DNA from: Gammaproteobacteria bacterium
GTDB taxonomy: Bacteria > Pseudomonadota > Gammaproteobacteria > DSM-16500
Direction of reading: 5' to 3'
NCBI GenBank assembly: GCA_014132615.1
Contig: BMAH01000046.1
Span: 83,485-147,484, forward strand
Length of the DNA stretch: 64,000 nt
The notes under the pieces are model-generated. The model saw nothing but the letters and a program-made list of their open reading frames with translations, did not search any database and was not told the DNA's origin. This document shows, one piece after another, positions 18,999 to 28,396 of the stretch (the first letter of the stretch is position 1; each line of letters opens with the position of its first letter). A program made the translations under genes and the position numbers.

Positions 18999-20072
18999 AT
19001 GAGACTATTTTTTATTTTATTTTGTTTATTTTCACCTAGGATTTTTGCCGCAGAGTTACCGCTGCAACAGTTGCATTTGCCCCCAGGTTTTCAAATTGAA
19101 GTCTATGCAACTGTCCCTAATGCAAGAAGTATGGCATTAGGGAATAATGGAATAGTTTATGTTGGCACCAAAGAAGAAGGAAAGGTGTTTGCTGTTGTCC
19201 CAGAAGGTAATCATACTAAAGTTATTACCATTGCTTCAGGGTTAAACATGCCAAACGGTGTGGCTTTTAAAGATGGCGCACTCTATGTTGCAGAAGTAAA
19301 TCGTATCTGGCGTTACGACAACATAGAAAAAAATTTAGCTAAACCGTTAAAGCCTATTCCCATTTCTTATCTTCCTTCTGAAGCCAATCACGGCTGGCGT
19401 TATATTGCCTTCGGGCCTGATAAAAAATTGTATGTTGCAATTGGAATGCCTTGTAATGTGTGTAAAGTGGATAATCCTTTATTCGGCACCATTGTGCGTA
19501 TGAATGCCGATGGTAAAAACCCTGAGATTTATGCAGCGGGGATAAGAAACACAGTAGGTTTTGATTGGGATGCTAAAGGTGGCTTATGGTTTACAGAAAA
19601 TGGTAGAGATTGGCTAGGCGATGATATTCCGCCAGATGAAATTGGTTACGCACCTAAACCAGGTTTGCATTTTGGTTTTCCCTATCTCAATGGCGATCAC
19701 TTGATGGATACACATTATTCACAAAATAAGCCGAATATTACTTTTACTTCACCACAATACGATTTGCCCGCACACGTTGCACCCTTAGGTTTACGCTTTT
19801 ACACAGGTACACTTTTCCCAAGTGAATATAAGAACCAAATGTTTATTGCGGAACATGGTTCGTGGAATTCAACTAAAAAAAGAGGTTATCAAGTTATCGT
19901 TGCAAAAATAAAAGGTTCAGATGTTATTACAGCAGAACCATTTATCTATGGTTGGCTACAGGACCAAAAGGATTGGGGAAGACCTGTTGATGTATTAGTT
20001 ATGCCTGATGGTGCATTATTAATTTCGGATGATAAAGCCAATGTAATTTATCGTGTCAGTTATAAAAAATAA
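18999..20072 (+). CDS. Secreted sorbosone/glucose dehydrogenase-like beta-propeller protein
   Basis: Exported six-bladed propeller of the soluble glucose/sorbosone dehydrogenase family, 357 residues, with a signal peptide of about 18 residues ending IFAA. The sequence has LPPGFQIEVYATVPNARSMA, the MPCNVCKV cysteine pair, GIRNTVGFDWD, WFTENGRDWLGDD, HFGFPYLNG, and HVAPLGLRFY followed by FIAEHGSWN, all typical of L-sorbosone dehydrogenase-like proteins. PQQ dependence is a family inference; no PQQ synthesis gene is in the window. It is followed 18 bases later by mmsA with a GGGAGAG site, but a metabolic link to valine breakdown is not obvious. Confidence 0.85.
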   Translation: MRLFFILFCLFSPRIFAAELPLQQLHLPPGFQIEVYATVPNARSMALGNNGIVYVGTKEEGKVFAVVPEGNHTKVITIASGLNMPNGVAFKDGALYVAEVNRIWRYDNIEKNLAKPLKPIPISYLPSEANHGWRYIAFGPDKKLYVAIGMPCNVCKVDNPLFGTIVRMNADGKNPEIYAAGIRNTVGFDWDAKGGLWFTENGRDWLGDDIPPDEIGYAPKPGLHFGFPYLNGDHLMDTHYSQNKPNITFTSPQYDLPAHVAPLGLRFYTGTLFPSEYKNQMFIAEHGSWNSTKKRGYQVIVAKIKGSDVITAEPFIYGWLQDQKDWGRPVDVLVMPDGALLISDDKANVIYRVSYKK

Positions 20073-20090
20073 TCTCTAGGGAGAGAAGAA

Positions 20091-21560
20091 ATGGTATATG
20101 GAGTACCGCACCTCATTAATGGTGAAAAGTTACAATTAGAAAAAAGAAAATTAGATATTTATAATCCTAGTAATGGTGAAGTGGCAGGCTATGTTTCTGT
20201 AGCAGATCAAGAAGTCGTTGATCAAGCTGTTGCTTCTGCCCTCAAAGCATTTCCTGCCTGGTCTGCCACACCTTCAACACAACGCGCAAAAATTTTATTT
20301 CGATTTAAAGCATTGCTAGATGAGAATTTAAAAGAATTAGCGGCTTTAGTGACTCAAGAGCATGGTAAGACGTTAATCGAAGCGGCAGGTTCTGTGCAAA
20401 GAGGAATAGATGTTGTTGAATTTGCTTGCGGTATTCCTAGCCATTTAAAAGGTGATTTCGCAGAGGAAGTGGCATCAGGCATTGATTCTTATTCCATGCG
20501 CCAACCGTTAGGTGTTTGTGTTGGGATTACACCTTTTAATTTTCCTGGCATGATCCCATTATGGATGTTTCCTTTAGCCATTGCCTGCGGTAATACATTT
20601 GTTTTAAAACCCTCAGAAAAAGTGCCATCTTGTGCCTTAAAAATAGTTGAATTAGCTAAAAAAGCAGGCGTGCCAGATGGCGTCGTGAATGTAGTACAAG
20701 GTGATAAAGAAACAGTCGATGCATTAATTACTCATAAAGATGTCAATGCAGTCAGTTTTGTCGGCTCTTCTGCTATCGCAGAATATGTTTATAAAACGGC
20801 GATCAATCACAATAAACGCGTGCAAGCATTTGGCGGTGCGAAAAATCATTGTTTGGTTATGCCTGATGCTGATTTAGATCAAGCAGTAGAAGCCATAGTG
20901 CTTGCGGCTTTTGGTTCATCAGGCGAAAGATGCATGGCTATTTCTGTGGTTGTTACCATCGATGATAAAACAGCAGATGCATTGGTAGAAAAATTTAAAC
21001 CTCGTATTCAAGCATTAAAAGTAGGCATGGGAACGACAGCGAATATCGATATAGGTCCATTAATTACAAAAGCTCATTGGGAAAAAGTAAAATCTTACGT
21101 TGATTTAGGTAAAAAAGAAGGCGCAAAAGTTATTCTTGACGGCAGTGATCTTGAAGTAACGGAAGCTAAAAATGGCTTCTTTATGGGTCCTTGCTTATTT
21201 GATCATGTAAAACCCAATATGCGCATTTATCAAGAAGAAATTTTTGGTCCTGTGTTAATTGTAGTAAGAATGAATAATTTTGATAGCGCATTACAAATGA
21301 TTAATCAGCATGATTACGGTAATGGCACAGCGATTTACACTCGAGATGGTTATACAGCACGTGTGTTTGCCGAAAAAGTTCAAGTCGGTATGGTAGGTAT
21401 TAATGTACCCGTTCCTGTTCCTGTTCCTTCTCATAGTTTTGGCGGTTGGAAACGTTCTATTTTTTCAGACATTGGCATGTATGGTCCTGAAGCAGTGCGT
21501 TTTTACACTAAATTAAAAACAGTTACTGCGCGTTGGTATCCTAAGGAGAAAGCAAAATGA
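20091..21560 (+). CDS. mmsA: Methylmalonate-semialdehyde dehydrogenase (CoA-acylating)
   Basis: Oxidises methylmalonate semialdehyde to propionyl-CoA (and malonate semialdehyde to acetyl-CoA) in valine and inositol breakdown; cytosolic tetramer, 489 residues. Aldehyde dehydrogenase features: GVCVGITPFNFPGMIPLWMFP, the NAD loop FVGSSAIAEYVY, and the catalytic Cys in FGSSGERCMA. The GERCMA context with SFGGWKRSIFSD marks the CoA-dependent MmsA group, not a simple ALDH. A short run VPVPVPVPSHSF near the C terminus is the family's proline strand. The stop overlaps mmsB by 4 bases. Confidence 0.95.
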   Translation: MVYGVPHLINGEKLQLEKRKLDIYNPSNGEVAGYVSVADQEVVDQAVASALKAFPAWSATPSTQRAKILFRFKALLDENLKELAALVTQEHGKTLIEAAGSVQRGIDVVEFACGIPSHLKGDFAEEVASGIDSYSMRQPLGVCVGITPFNFPGMIPLWMFPLAIACGNTFVLKPSEKVPSCALKIVELAKKAGVPDGVVNVVQGDKETVDALITHKDVNAVSFVGSSAIAEYVYKTAINHNKRVQAFGGAKNHCLVMPDADLDQAVEAIVLAAFGSSGERCMAISVVVTIDDKTADALVEKFKPRIQALKVGMGTTANIDIGPLITKAHWEKVKSYVDLGKKEGAKVILDGSDLEVTEAKNGFFMGPCLFDHVKPNMRIYQEEIFGPVLIVVRMNNFDSALQMINQHDYGNGTAIYTRDGYTARVFAEKVQVGMVGINVPVPVPVPSHSFGGWKRSIFSDIGMYGPEAVRFYTKLKTVTARWYPKEKAK

Positions 21561-22459
21561 AAATAGGATTTATTGGCTTAGGACACATGGGTTACCCAAT
21601 GGCTATGAATTTGCTAAAAGCAAATCATGAAGTGATCGCATTTGATACCAATGAAGAAGCACTAGCAAAAATAGTGAAAGCAGGTGCAATAAAAGCACAT
21701 TCTATTGCTGAGCTAACAGAAGCCGCAGATACGGTAATAACCATGGTGCAAACTGGGGAGCAAGTAAACGATATTTGCCTTAGCCCTCAAGGTGTCTTTG
21801 CTCATGCCAAACCGAATTTACTGTACTTAGATTGTTCATCCATAGACATCACTACTACCCGAGCTCTGCACATTGAAGCTGAAAAAAGCGGAATTTGTAT
21901 GCTAGATGCACCTGTCTCTGGCGGTGTAGCAGGGGCAGCTGCAGCTACTCTTACTATAATGGTAGGAGGGGCAGAAAAAGATGTTGAGAGAGCCATGCCA
22001 ATTTTAAAGTCACTGGGGAAAAAAATTGTACACGCTGGTGCATCAGGCAATGGCCAAGCTGCAAAAATTTGTAATAACCTATTGCTAGGTATTTCCATGA
22101 TAGGTGTATCAGAAGCTTTCGTATTAGCTGAAAAATTGGGCTTAGACAAAAAGAAATTTTTTGAAATAAGCTCTAATGCTTCAGGCCAATGCTGGGCTAT
22201 GACACAATATTGTCCAGCGCCAGGTATATTAGAAAATGTCCCTTCTAGCCACAATTATCAACCCGGTTTCATGGCAAAAATGATGCTCAAAGATTTACGT
22301 TTAGGCCAACATGCTGCCGAATCAGTCAATGCCATGATTCCTTTGGGGTCAGTAACAACAGAGTTATATGAATTATTTGTCAATCAAGGTTTTGGGGAAT
22401 TGGATTTCTCAGGTATCATTAATCTTCTCGCAAATAAATCAATACCAACTAATCACTGA
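21557..22459 (+). CDS. mmsB: 3-hydroxyisobutyrate dehydrogenase
   Basis: NAD-dependent oxidation of 3-hydroxyisobutyrate to methylmalonate semialdehyde, the step before MmsA in valine catabolism. It has 300 residues. The dinucleotide fold is GFIGLGHMGYPMAMNLLKA, the substrate loop is DAPVSGGVAGAAAATLTIMVGG, and the catalytic lysine lies in GNGQAAKICNNLLLG. It is translationally coupled to mmsA (ATGA overlap). No acyl-CoA dehydrogenase or enoyl-CoA hydratase of the valine pathway adjoins, so the rest of the route must be elsewhere. Confidence 0.95.
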   Translation: MKIGFIGLGHMGYPMAMNLLKANHEVIAFDTNEEALAKIVKAGAIKAHSIAELTEAADTVITMVQTGEQVNDICLSPQGVFAHAKPNLLYLDCSSIDITTTRALHIEAEKSGICMLDAPVSGGVAGAAAATLTIMVGGAEKDVERAMPILKSLGKKIVHAGASGNGQAAKICNNLLLGISMIGVSEAFVLAEKLGLDKKKFFEISSNASGQCWAMTQYCPAPGILENVPSSHNYQPGFMAKMMLKDLRLGQHAAESVNAMIPLGSVTTELYELFVNQGFGELDFSGIINLLANKSIPTNH

Positions 22460-22483
22460 TCTTAATAAATTAACGGGTATCCT

Positions 22484-23473
22484 ATGAAGATGAAGCAATT
22501 AGGGAACACGAAATTAAAGGTATCAGAAATAGGTCTGGGCTGCATGGGTATGTCTGAGTTCTACGGACCTGCTGATGAAGCTGAATCAATTGCTACCTTA
22601 CACAGAGCGTTAGATTTAGGTATTAATTTTTTTGATACAGCAGACATGTACGGCATGGGTGCTAATGAATCATTGTTAGGTAAAGCCTTTAAAGGGCAAT
22701 GGCATAAAATCATTATTGCTACGAAATTTGGAATAGTCCGCGACCCTAATGATGCCAGCATCCGCAGCGTAAATGGCCATGCAGATTATATCAACAAAGC
22801 GTGTGATGATAGCTTAAAGCGGTTAGGTATCGATGTTATCGATCTTTACTATATGCATAGGTTAGATAAAACAGTACCGCTAGAAGAAAGCATAGGCGCT
22901 ATGGCGGAATTGGTTAGGGCGGGTAAGGTACGATACATAGGATTATCAGAAGTGAGTGCTGAGACGCTACGTAGAGCCAATGATATTTTTCCCATTACTG
23001 CCTTGCAATCTGAGTATTCCTTATGGACGAGAGGCACTGAGCAAACATTGTTGCCTTTGTGCCAAGAGTTACAGGTTGGTTTTATTGCTTACAGCCCTTT
23101 GGGCCGAGGTTTTTTAACTAACACTATTTCTAATACGATGCATTTGTCCGACAAAGATTTCCGAAAACAAAGCCCTAGGTTTATGGGTGATAACTTTGCC
23201 AGAAATCAACAGCTAGTAGCCGAGCTAACAGAAATGGCTAATGACAAGCATATCAAACCCGCTCAGCTAGCATTAGCTTGGACTATGGCAAAATTCCCGC
23301 ATGTTATCCCTATTCCGGGAACAAAGCGGCAGTCGTATTTAGAGGAAAATATCAAAGCTACAGATGTTAAACTCACAGCGGATGAAGTAGCAAAGTTAGA
23401 TGATATTTTTGCCCCCGATAAGATCGCCGGCGATAGATATCCAGAATCTGCCAAATCTATGCTGGATAGTTAA
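22484..23473 (+). CDS. Aldo/keto reductase
   Basis: NADPH-dependent carbonyl reductase of 329 residues in the AKR fold, similar in pattern to the AKR13/YajO-like proteins. The tetrad is intact: Asp51 and Tyr56 in FFDTADMYG, Lys81 in ATKFG, His125 in YYMHRLD. The phosphate-binding region is [16 protein letters not shown]. It starts 24 bases after mmsB, without overlap, so it may be the last gene of that operon. The substrate is unknown. A class A-type inverted repeat follows the stop. Confidence 0.92.
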   Translation: MKMKQLGNTKLKVSEIGLGCMGMSEFYGPADEAESIATLHRALDLGINFFDTADMYGMGANESLLGKAFKGQWHKIIIATKFGIVRDPNDASIRSVNGHADYINKACDDSLKRLGIDVIDLYYMHRLDKTVPLEESIGAMAELVRAGKVRYIGLSEVSAETLRRANDIFPITALQSEYSLWTRGTEQTLLPLCQELQVGFIAYSPLGRGFLTNTISNTMHLSDKDFRKQSPRFMGDNFARNQQLVAELTEMANDKHIKPAQLALAWTMAKFPHVIPIPGTKRQSYLEENIKATDVKLTADEVAKLDDIFAPDKIAGDRYPESAKSMLDS

Positions 23474-23507
23474 GATCGAGTGGCTGCGCTGGTGGGGTAC
23501 CACTGCT

Positions 23508-23580
23508 ATCCCGGGCACAGCGAAGGATCTGCTTCCTTTTAGCAATGGAAATTAAGCAGATCCTTCGCTGTGCCCGGGAT
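23508..23580. repeat. REPIN-like inverted repeat, class A variant
   Basis: Perfect 27-base arms (23508-23534 and 23554-23580) around a 19-base loop. The distal half (AGCGAAGGATCTG) is the same as in the repeat at 4479, but the proximal half is ATCCCGGGCAC where the other has ATCCTGAGCGC, and both arms carry the change. A short stray copy of the CTCAGGATGACA end follows at 23593-23604. It lies in the 241-base gap between the aldo/keto reductase and yheS. Confidence 0.88.
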
Positions 23581-23714
23581 GACAATGACTGTGCTCAGGA
23601 TGACAATGGTGCTCCATTATGGTTACCAAAACACCAATATCAAAGCGTAGCTCACTCGCTAGTTATCCGCTTTTCGTATTATAATCCTGGCCTCTTAAAT
23701 CAAGATTAAAAATT

Positions 23715-25598
23715 ATGATCACACTGCGTAATGTCACTCTAAGACGGGGTAAACACATACTCATTGAAGAATTAACTTGGACTATTTATCAGCAACAGCA
23801 CATTGGTGTTATCGGTGCAAATGGTTGCGGTAAAACGAGTTTATTCAATTTATTGCTGGGTAATTTAACACCTGACTTGGGCGATATTGGGTTATCACGC
23901 CAATTAAAAATAGCACACGTTGCCCAAGAAACACCGGCATATCAACAATCTGCTTTAGAATTTGTGCTGGAAGGTGATCAAGAATTAAAAGTATTAGAAC
24001 AAGCCTTAACAGCTGCAGAAAATGCAGAGGATGGGGAGAAGATTGCTTTAATACATGAACAATTAAGTATTATTGATGCTTACACAGCAAGATCACGTGC
24101 TGCTCAATTATTAGATGGTTTAGGCTTTTCGCACGAAGAACAGCAAAAATCTGTCAATGAATTTTCAGGCGGCTGGCGTGTTCGCTTAAATTTAGCTCAA
24201 GCGTTAATGTGCCGTTCAGATGTCTTATTGCTAGACGAACCTACTAACCACTTAGATTTAGACGCAGTCGTTTGGTTAGAGCAATGGTTAATGAGATACC
24301 CGGGTACTTTATTATTAATTTCTCACGATAGAGATTTTTTAGATAAAACAGTGGGACACATTGCGCACATAGATAATCAAAGATTAAAGCTTTATACCGG
24401 TGATTATTCTACTTTTGAAAAGCAGCGCGCAGAAGCATTATTGCTGCAGCAAAAAAACTATGAAAAACAACAAAAGCAAATTTCACATATGATGAAATTT
24501 GTAAATCGCTTTGGAGCAAAAGCAACAAAAGCAAAACAAGCGCAGAGTCGTTTAAAAGCGATAGAGCGCATGGATGTAATTTGTGCTGTACAAGCAGAAT
24601 CTCCTTTCTATTTTGAATTTAAACCTGTGGTAAATTGCCCTACGCCTCTCATACAAATTGAAAATGCTACAATTGCCTACGGTGAAAAAGTGGTATTGCA
24701 ACAATTAAAATTTAGCATTATGCCAGGCGAGCGAATTGCTATTTTAGGCCCAAACGGTGCTGGTAAATCGAGTTTTATTAAATTATTAGCAGGGGAATTA
24801 GCGCCTGCAAAAGGGGAATGCCATATAAGTTCAGGCTTAAAAATAGGTTATTTTGCGCAGCATCAAGTTGATCATTTGAATTTAGAAGAATCACCTTTAG
24901 AACATTTAAAAGCAATTGCTGAAAATGCGCAAGAATTAGAATTACGTAAATTTTTAGGTGGTTTTGATTTTACGGGTGACAAAGTCAAAGAAGCAGTAGG
25001 CAAATTTTCAGGCGGAGAGAAATCCCGCTTAGCGCTTGCACTGATTGTATGGCAAAGACCGCATTTACTATTATTAGATGAACCCACTAACCACTTAGAT
25101 TTAGAAATGCGGCAAGCATTAAGTATTGCATTGCAAGCGTATGAAGGGGCAATGATTTTAGTTAGTCATGACCGATTTTTAGTTCGTTCTACGACAGACT
25201 CTTTATTATTGGTTGCTAACGGCAGCATGGAGCCGTTTACTGGGGATTTACAAGATTATCAACGTTGGCTATTAGATTTCCGTAAAGAAAATACCAAAGT
25301 AGAGAATGCGTCAAAGAAAATAGAAGTAACAGCGAAAGGAAAGCGTCTACAAGATGCGCGCGAGAGAGAATTGCGTAAACCCTTATTACAAAAAATAAAA
25401 AAATTTGAATCAGAAATGGAAAAATTACAAAAGCAAATGGGTGAAATTGAAAAAACACTGGCAGATAGCGATATTTATCATGCAGAAAATAAGACTCAGC
25501 TACAAAATATTTTACTGTCACAATCTCAAACCAAAAAGTTATTAGAAACAATAGAACATGACTGGTTAAAAGCGTGTGAAGAATACGATAAGTTTTAA
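23715..25598 (+). CDS. yheS: ABC-F family ATPase YheS
   Basis: Soluble tandem-ATPase protein of the ABC-F translation-factor family, 627 residues, with no membrane domain. NBD1 has Walker A GANGCGKTS, signature FSGGWRVRL and LLLDEPTNHLDLD. The inter-domain linker (P-site tRNA interaction motif, about 245-310) is rich in Lys/Gln. NBD2 has GPNGAGKSS, FSGGEKSRL and LLLDEPTNHLDLE. A lysine-rich coiled-coil C-terminal tail (about 520-627) follows. The opening MITLRNVTLRRGKHILIEELTW and the overall length match E. coli YheS. ABC-F proteins act at the ribosomal E site to relieve stalls. It is 8 bases upstream of uup. Confidence 0.93.
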   Translation: MITLRNVTLRRGKHILIEELTWTIYQQQHIGVIGANGCGKTSLFNLLLGNLTPDLGDIGLSRQLKIAHVAQETPAYQQSALEFVLEGDQELKVLEQALTAAENAEDGEKIALIHEQLSIIDAYTARSRAAQLLDGLGFSHEEQQKSVNEFSGGWRVRLNLAQALMCRSDVLLLDEPTNHLDLDAVVWLEQWLMRYPGTLLLISHDRDFLDKTVGHIAHIDNQRLKLYTGDYSTFEKQRAEALLLQQKNYEKQQKQISHMMKFVNRFGAKATKAKQAQSRLKAIERMDVICAVQAESPFYFEFKPVVNCPTPLIQIENATIAYGEKVVLQQLKFSIMPGERIAILGPNGAGKSSFIKLLAGELAPAKGECHISSGLKIGYFAQHQVDHLNLEESPLEHLKAIAENAQELELRKFLGGFDFTGDKVKEAVGKFSGGEKSRLALALIVWQRPHLLLLDEPTNHLDLEMRQALSIALQAYEGAMILVSHDRFLVRSTTDSLLLVANGSMEPFTGDLQDYQRWLLDFRKENTKVENASKKIEVTAKGKRLQDARERELRKPLLQKIKKFESEMEKLQKQMGEIEKTLADSDIYHAENKTQLQNILLSQSQTKKLLETIEHDWLKACEEYDKF

Positions 25599-25606
25599 GG
25601 TAAATT

Positions 25607-27493
25607 ATGAGCCAATTAATTTCATTAGATAATGTTTCCCTAGCCTTTGGCCTACATCCTTTATTGGATAAGATTAAATTTAGTATGGAAAAAGGCGAAC
25701 GTGTTTGTTTAATTGGTAGAAACGGCGCGGGTAAATCGTCTTTAATGAAGGTAATAGCAGGTAGCATATTACCTGATTCAGGTACAGTCTGGCGATCGCC
25801 AGGTTTACGCATTGCTTGTTTATCGCAAGAACTTCCTCAAGAAAAAAATCAAACTGTTTATGATTACGTTGCGCAAGGGTTAGCAGGGATTGGTGATTTA
25901 TTAAAGGAATATCATGCGATAACAACCGTTTTATCAACACAACAAGATGCAAAGTTATTATCCCGCATGGAAGGATTGCATAGGGAGATTGAAGCTAAAT
26001 CAGGCTGGCAATTAGATAATACCATAAAAACTATTTTAACCCGTTTAGACCTTCCAGCAGATGAATTATTGAGTAATTTATCGGGCGGTTGGCAGCGCCG
26101 TGCTGCATTAGCACAAGCATTAGTAATTTCGCCGGATTTATTATTGTTAGATGAACCGACTAACCATTTAGATATTACGGCTATAGAGTGGCTAGAAGAG
26201 CAATTAATCGGTTCAGGTTGTGGTTTATTATTTATTACCCACGATAGAGCATTATTACAGCGTTTAGCAACGCGCATTATTGAATTAGATAGAGGCTGTT
26301 TAACTTCCTGGCCAGGAGATTACGCTAATTTTTTACGCCGTAAAGAAGAGTTGCTGCATGCTGAAGAAAAACATAATACAGATTTTGATAAAAAGTTAGC
26401 GCAAGAAGAACGCTGGATACGTCAAGGCATTAAAGCAAGACGTACACGTAATGAAGGTCGAGTTCGTGCTTTGAAAGCGTTACGTGTTACACGCGCAGCA
26501 AGACGCGAAGTACAGGGTAAAGCAGAATTTAGCCTCAACGAAGCGGATAAATCCGGTCAGGTAATTGCTGAAGCAAAAAATGCTTCTTACTCTATTGGTG
26601 ATAAATCTATTATTAACAATCTTTCTTTACGTGTGATGAGAGGCGACAAGATAGGCTTAATTGGTCCTAATGGTAGCGGCAAAACGACATTGCTTTCATT
26701 GTTGTTAGGAAAATTAACCCCAACTCAAGGTGAAATTAAAATAGGTACCAACTTGCAGGTCGCTTATTTTGATCAATTAAGACAAGCCTTAGATCTCAGT
26801 AAAACGGTCATAGAAAATGTGGCTGGAGGAAGAGAAAGCATTGAAATTAATGGCAGTAAGAAACATATCATTAGTTATTTGGGCGACTTTTTATTTACTC
26901 CAGAAAGGGCAATGACGCCTGTTAAAGCTTTATCTGGTGGTGAATGTAATCGTTTATTATTAGCGCGTTTGTTTAGTCAACCAGCTAATTTGTTAGTCTT
27001 GGATGAACCCACTAATGATTTAGATATGGAAACATTAGAATTGCTAGAAGAATTATTGGCTGAATTTAAAGGCACTTTATTATTAGTTAGCCACGATAGA
27101 GCCTTTATAGATGATGTCGTTACTAGCACATTGGTTTTTGAAGGAGAAGGGAAGGTGCAGGAATACGTTGGGGGTTATCAAGATTGGCTAGCACAACGAC
27201 CAATAAAGGCGGTTGCTAAAGAACAAAAAACATCGGTAATTGCCCCAACTGTAACTAAATCCCCATCACAAAAAAAATTAAGTTATAAAGAACAGCGCGA
27301 ATTAAATGAATTACCACAAAAAATTGAAAAATTAGAAAGTGAGCAGCAACTTCTAGAAGCAGAAATTGCAAATCCCGAATTCTTTAAACAATCACCTAAT
27401 GCAGTGGCAGACAAAATGCAAACCTTAACAAAAATACAAAATGAAATTGAGCTAGCTTACGAGCGTTGGCAAGACTTAGTAGATCATAACTAA
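25607..27493 (+). CDS. uup: ABC-F family ATPase Uup
   Basis: Second ABC-F protein, 628 residues, recognisably Uup. It has the run WIRQGIKARRTRNEGRVRAL in the linker, GPNGSGKTT in NBD2, FLFTPERAMTPVKALSGGE, LVLDEPTNDLDMETLELLEE and YVGGYQDWL near the end. The C-terminal coiled coil (about 555-628) is the branched-DNA-binding tail of E. coli Uup, which also acts on ribosomes. It follows yheS directly with a TAAGGT-type site, so the pair is probably one transcript. Confidence 0.95.
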   Translation: MSQLISLDNVSLAFGLHPLLDKIKFSMEKGERVCLIGRNGAGKSSLMKVIAGSILPDSGTVWRSPGLRIACLSQELPQEKNQTVYDYVAQGLAGIGDLLKEYHAITTVLSTQQDAKLLSRMEGLHREIEAKSGWQLDNTIKTILTRLDLPADELLSNLSGGWQRRAALAQALVISPDLLLLDEPTNHLDITAIEWLEEQLIGSGCGLLFITHDRALLQRLATRIIELDRGCLTSWPGDYANFLRRKEELLHAEEKHNTDFDKKLAQEERWIRQGIKARRTRNEGRVRALKALRVTRAARREVQGKAEFSLNEADKSGQVIAEAKNASYSIGDKSIINNLSLRVMRGDKIGLIGPNGSGKTTLLSLLLGKLTPTQGEIKIGTNLQVAYFDQLRQALDLSKTVIENVAGGRESIEINGSKKHIISYLGDFLFTPERAMTPVKALSGGECNRLLLARLFSQPANLLVLDEPTNDLDMETLELLEELLAEFKGTLLLVSHDRAFIDDVVTSTLVFEGEGKVQEYVGGYQDWLAQRPIKAVAKEQKTSVIAPTVTKSPSQKKLSYKEQRELNELPQKIEKLESEQQLLEAEIANPEFFKQSPNAVADKMQTLTKIQNEIELAYERWQDLVDHN

Positions 27494-27556
27494 TTGATTT
27501 TTGTTAATTAAATCTTTACTATTCGACCATAATAATAAAAATAAATAAGGTTAAAT

Positions 27557-28036
27557 ATGCAAATTCGGAGAAATGTTCCTCTAGATGAATTCCTATTTTT
27601 TAAAAGCAGTTTAGAAGAGTTAAGCTATACTTCTACTCAAATAGATAAAATCATTTTTTCTTGCCCAAGGGAAAACCTCGAGCAGTTTGTTAATGAACAT
27701 AGACTTCCACAAATTTATTATCCCCTGCTTGAACCTGATGAGGAAAAGGCATTATTCAGGTTACCCTTTGAGCAAGATTATTTAGATGAAGAAGGTAATA
27801 AATTCTCCTCAATAGGTAAGAGAAAGCAACTATCTGATAGCTCGTCGGAGCAAGTTACAGAAGAGCAAGGTAAAGCTGATAATAGGACAAGGAAGAAAGC
27901 TGTCAGAAGAAGCCGGAGTGGTTTTTTTCAGCCAGTTTCTCAAGCTGTAGCCCAAATATCTAATACTTATACGCTAGAAACACAACTGGAAGAAATAGAT
28001 AATTTAGAAAAAGAATTCCTCGTCTGGCTAAGATGA
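27557..28036 (+). CDS. Orphan protein with acidic ends and basic linker
   Basis: A 159-residue protein I do not recognise. The N-terminal half (1-85) looks helical with an aromatic-proline strand (LPQIYYPLLEPDEEKALFRLPF). Residues 95-130 are a low-complexity polar and basic linker (SDSSSEQ, then RTRKKAVRRSRSGFF). The C terminus is an acidic amphipathic helix (TLETQLEEIDNLEKEFLVWL). No signal peptide or membrane segment is seen. A disordered basic linker and a Glu-rich C-terminal end are common in type IV-secreted Legionellales effectors, but this is only suggestive. It stands alone after uup with an AAGG ribosome site. Confidence 0.6.
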   Translation: MQIRRNVPLDEFLFFKSSLEELSYTSTQIDKIIFSCPRENLEQFVNEHRLPQIYYPLLEPDEEKALFRLPFEQDYLDEEGNKFSSIGKRKQLSDSSSEQVTEEQGKADNRTRKKAVRRSRSGFFQPVSQAVAQISNTYTLETQLEEIDNLEKEFLVWLR

Positions 28037-28063
28037 AGCTACAGGGTAGTCTTTTCGCAGTTT

Positions 28064-28387
28064 TTAATACATTTTGAAACTAAATAAAAGATTTTCCCAT
28101 TTCCTATACTCACCCTGACCCATTACCTTATCGTATTCAGTTTGGGTGAGTGTAATGCTATATGATTGGTACTTTTCTTCTTTTAAGCAATGAATATCTT
28201 TATAAATAGTCGCTTGATGTAAAATAGCTTTAAGTTCAATCGCAGCTTTATCATTGTTGGTGAAAGAAATAATTAATTGTCTATTATCAAAATCAATGGT
28301 TCTTTCACCTTTATGAGCTTTAATTAACTTAATAACTTTAGTGCTTAACGTTTCCCGCTGCCAGAAAAAGAGCTTATCCATGCTCAT
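28064..28387 (-). CDS. Small uncharacterised protein at the end of the rib operon
   Basis: About 107 residues, unrecognised, predicted soluble alpha/beta with several short strands (TIDFDNRQLIISFTN, SYSITLTQTEYDKVM). It lies 9 bases after the ribH stop, and its AAGGA ribosome site overlaps that stop codon (TAAGGATGA). It is therefore very likely the last gene of the riboflavin operon. Three in-frame ATGs lie within 10 bases; the second (28387) has the best spacing. Nothing in the sequence links it to flavin chemistry. Confidence 0.6.
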   Translation of the reverse strand: MSMDKLFFWQRETLSTKVIKLIKAHKGERTIDFDNRQLIISFTNNDKAAIELKAILHQATIYKDIHCLKEEKYQSYSITLTQTEYDKVMGQGEYRKWENLLFSFKMY

Positions 28388-28396
28388 CATTCATCC

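Noticed and set aside
21802..22254. 150-codon minus-strand frame inside mmsB
   Set aside because: Fully antisense to an intact 3-hydroxyisobutyrate dehydrogenase with all its motifs; no start signal.
25237..25812. 191-codon open frame on the minus strand across the yheS-uup junction
   Set aside because: It lies antisense to two clearly coding ABC-F genes; its composition is a mirror of their codons and no ribosome site or family motif is seen.
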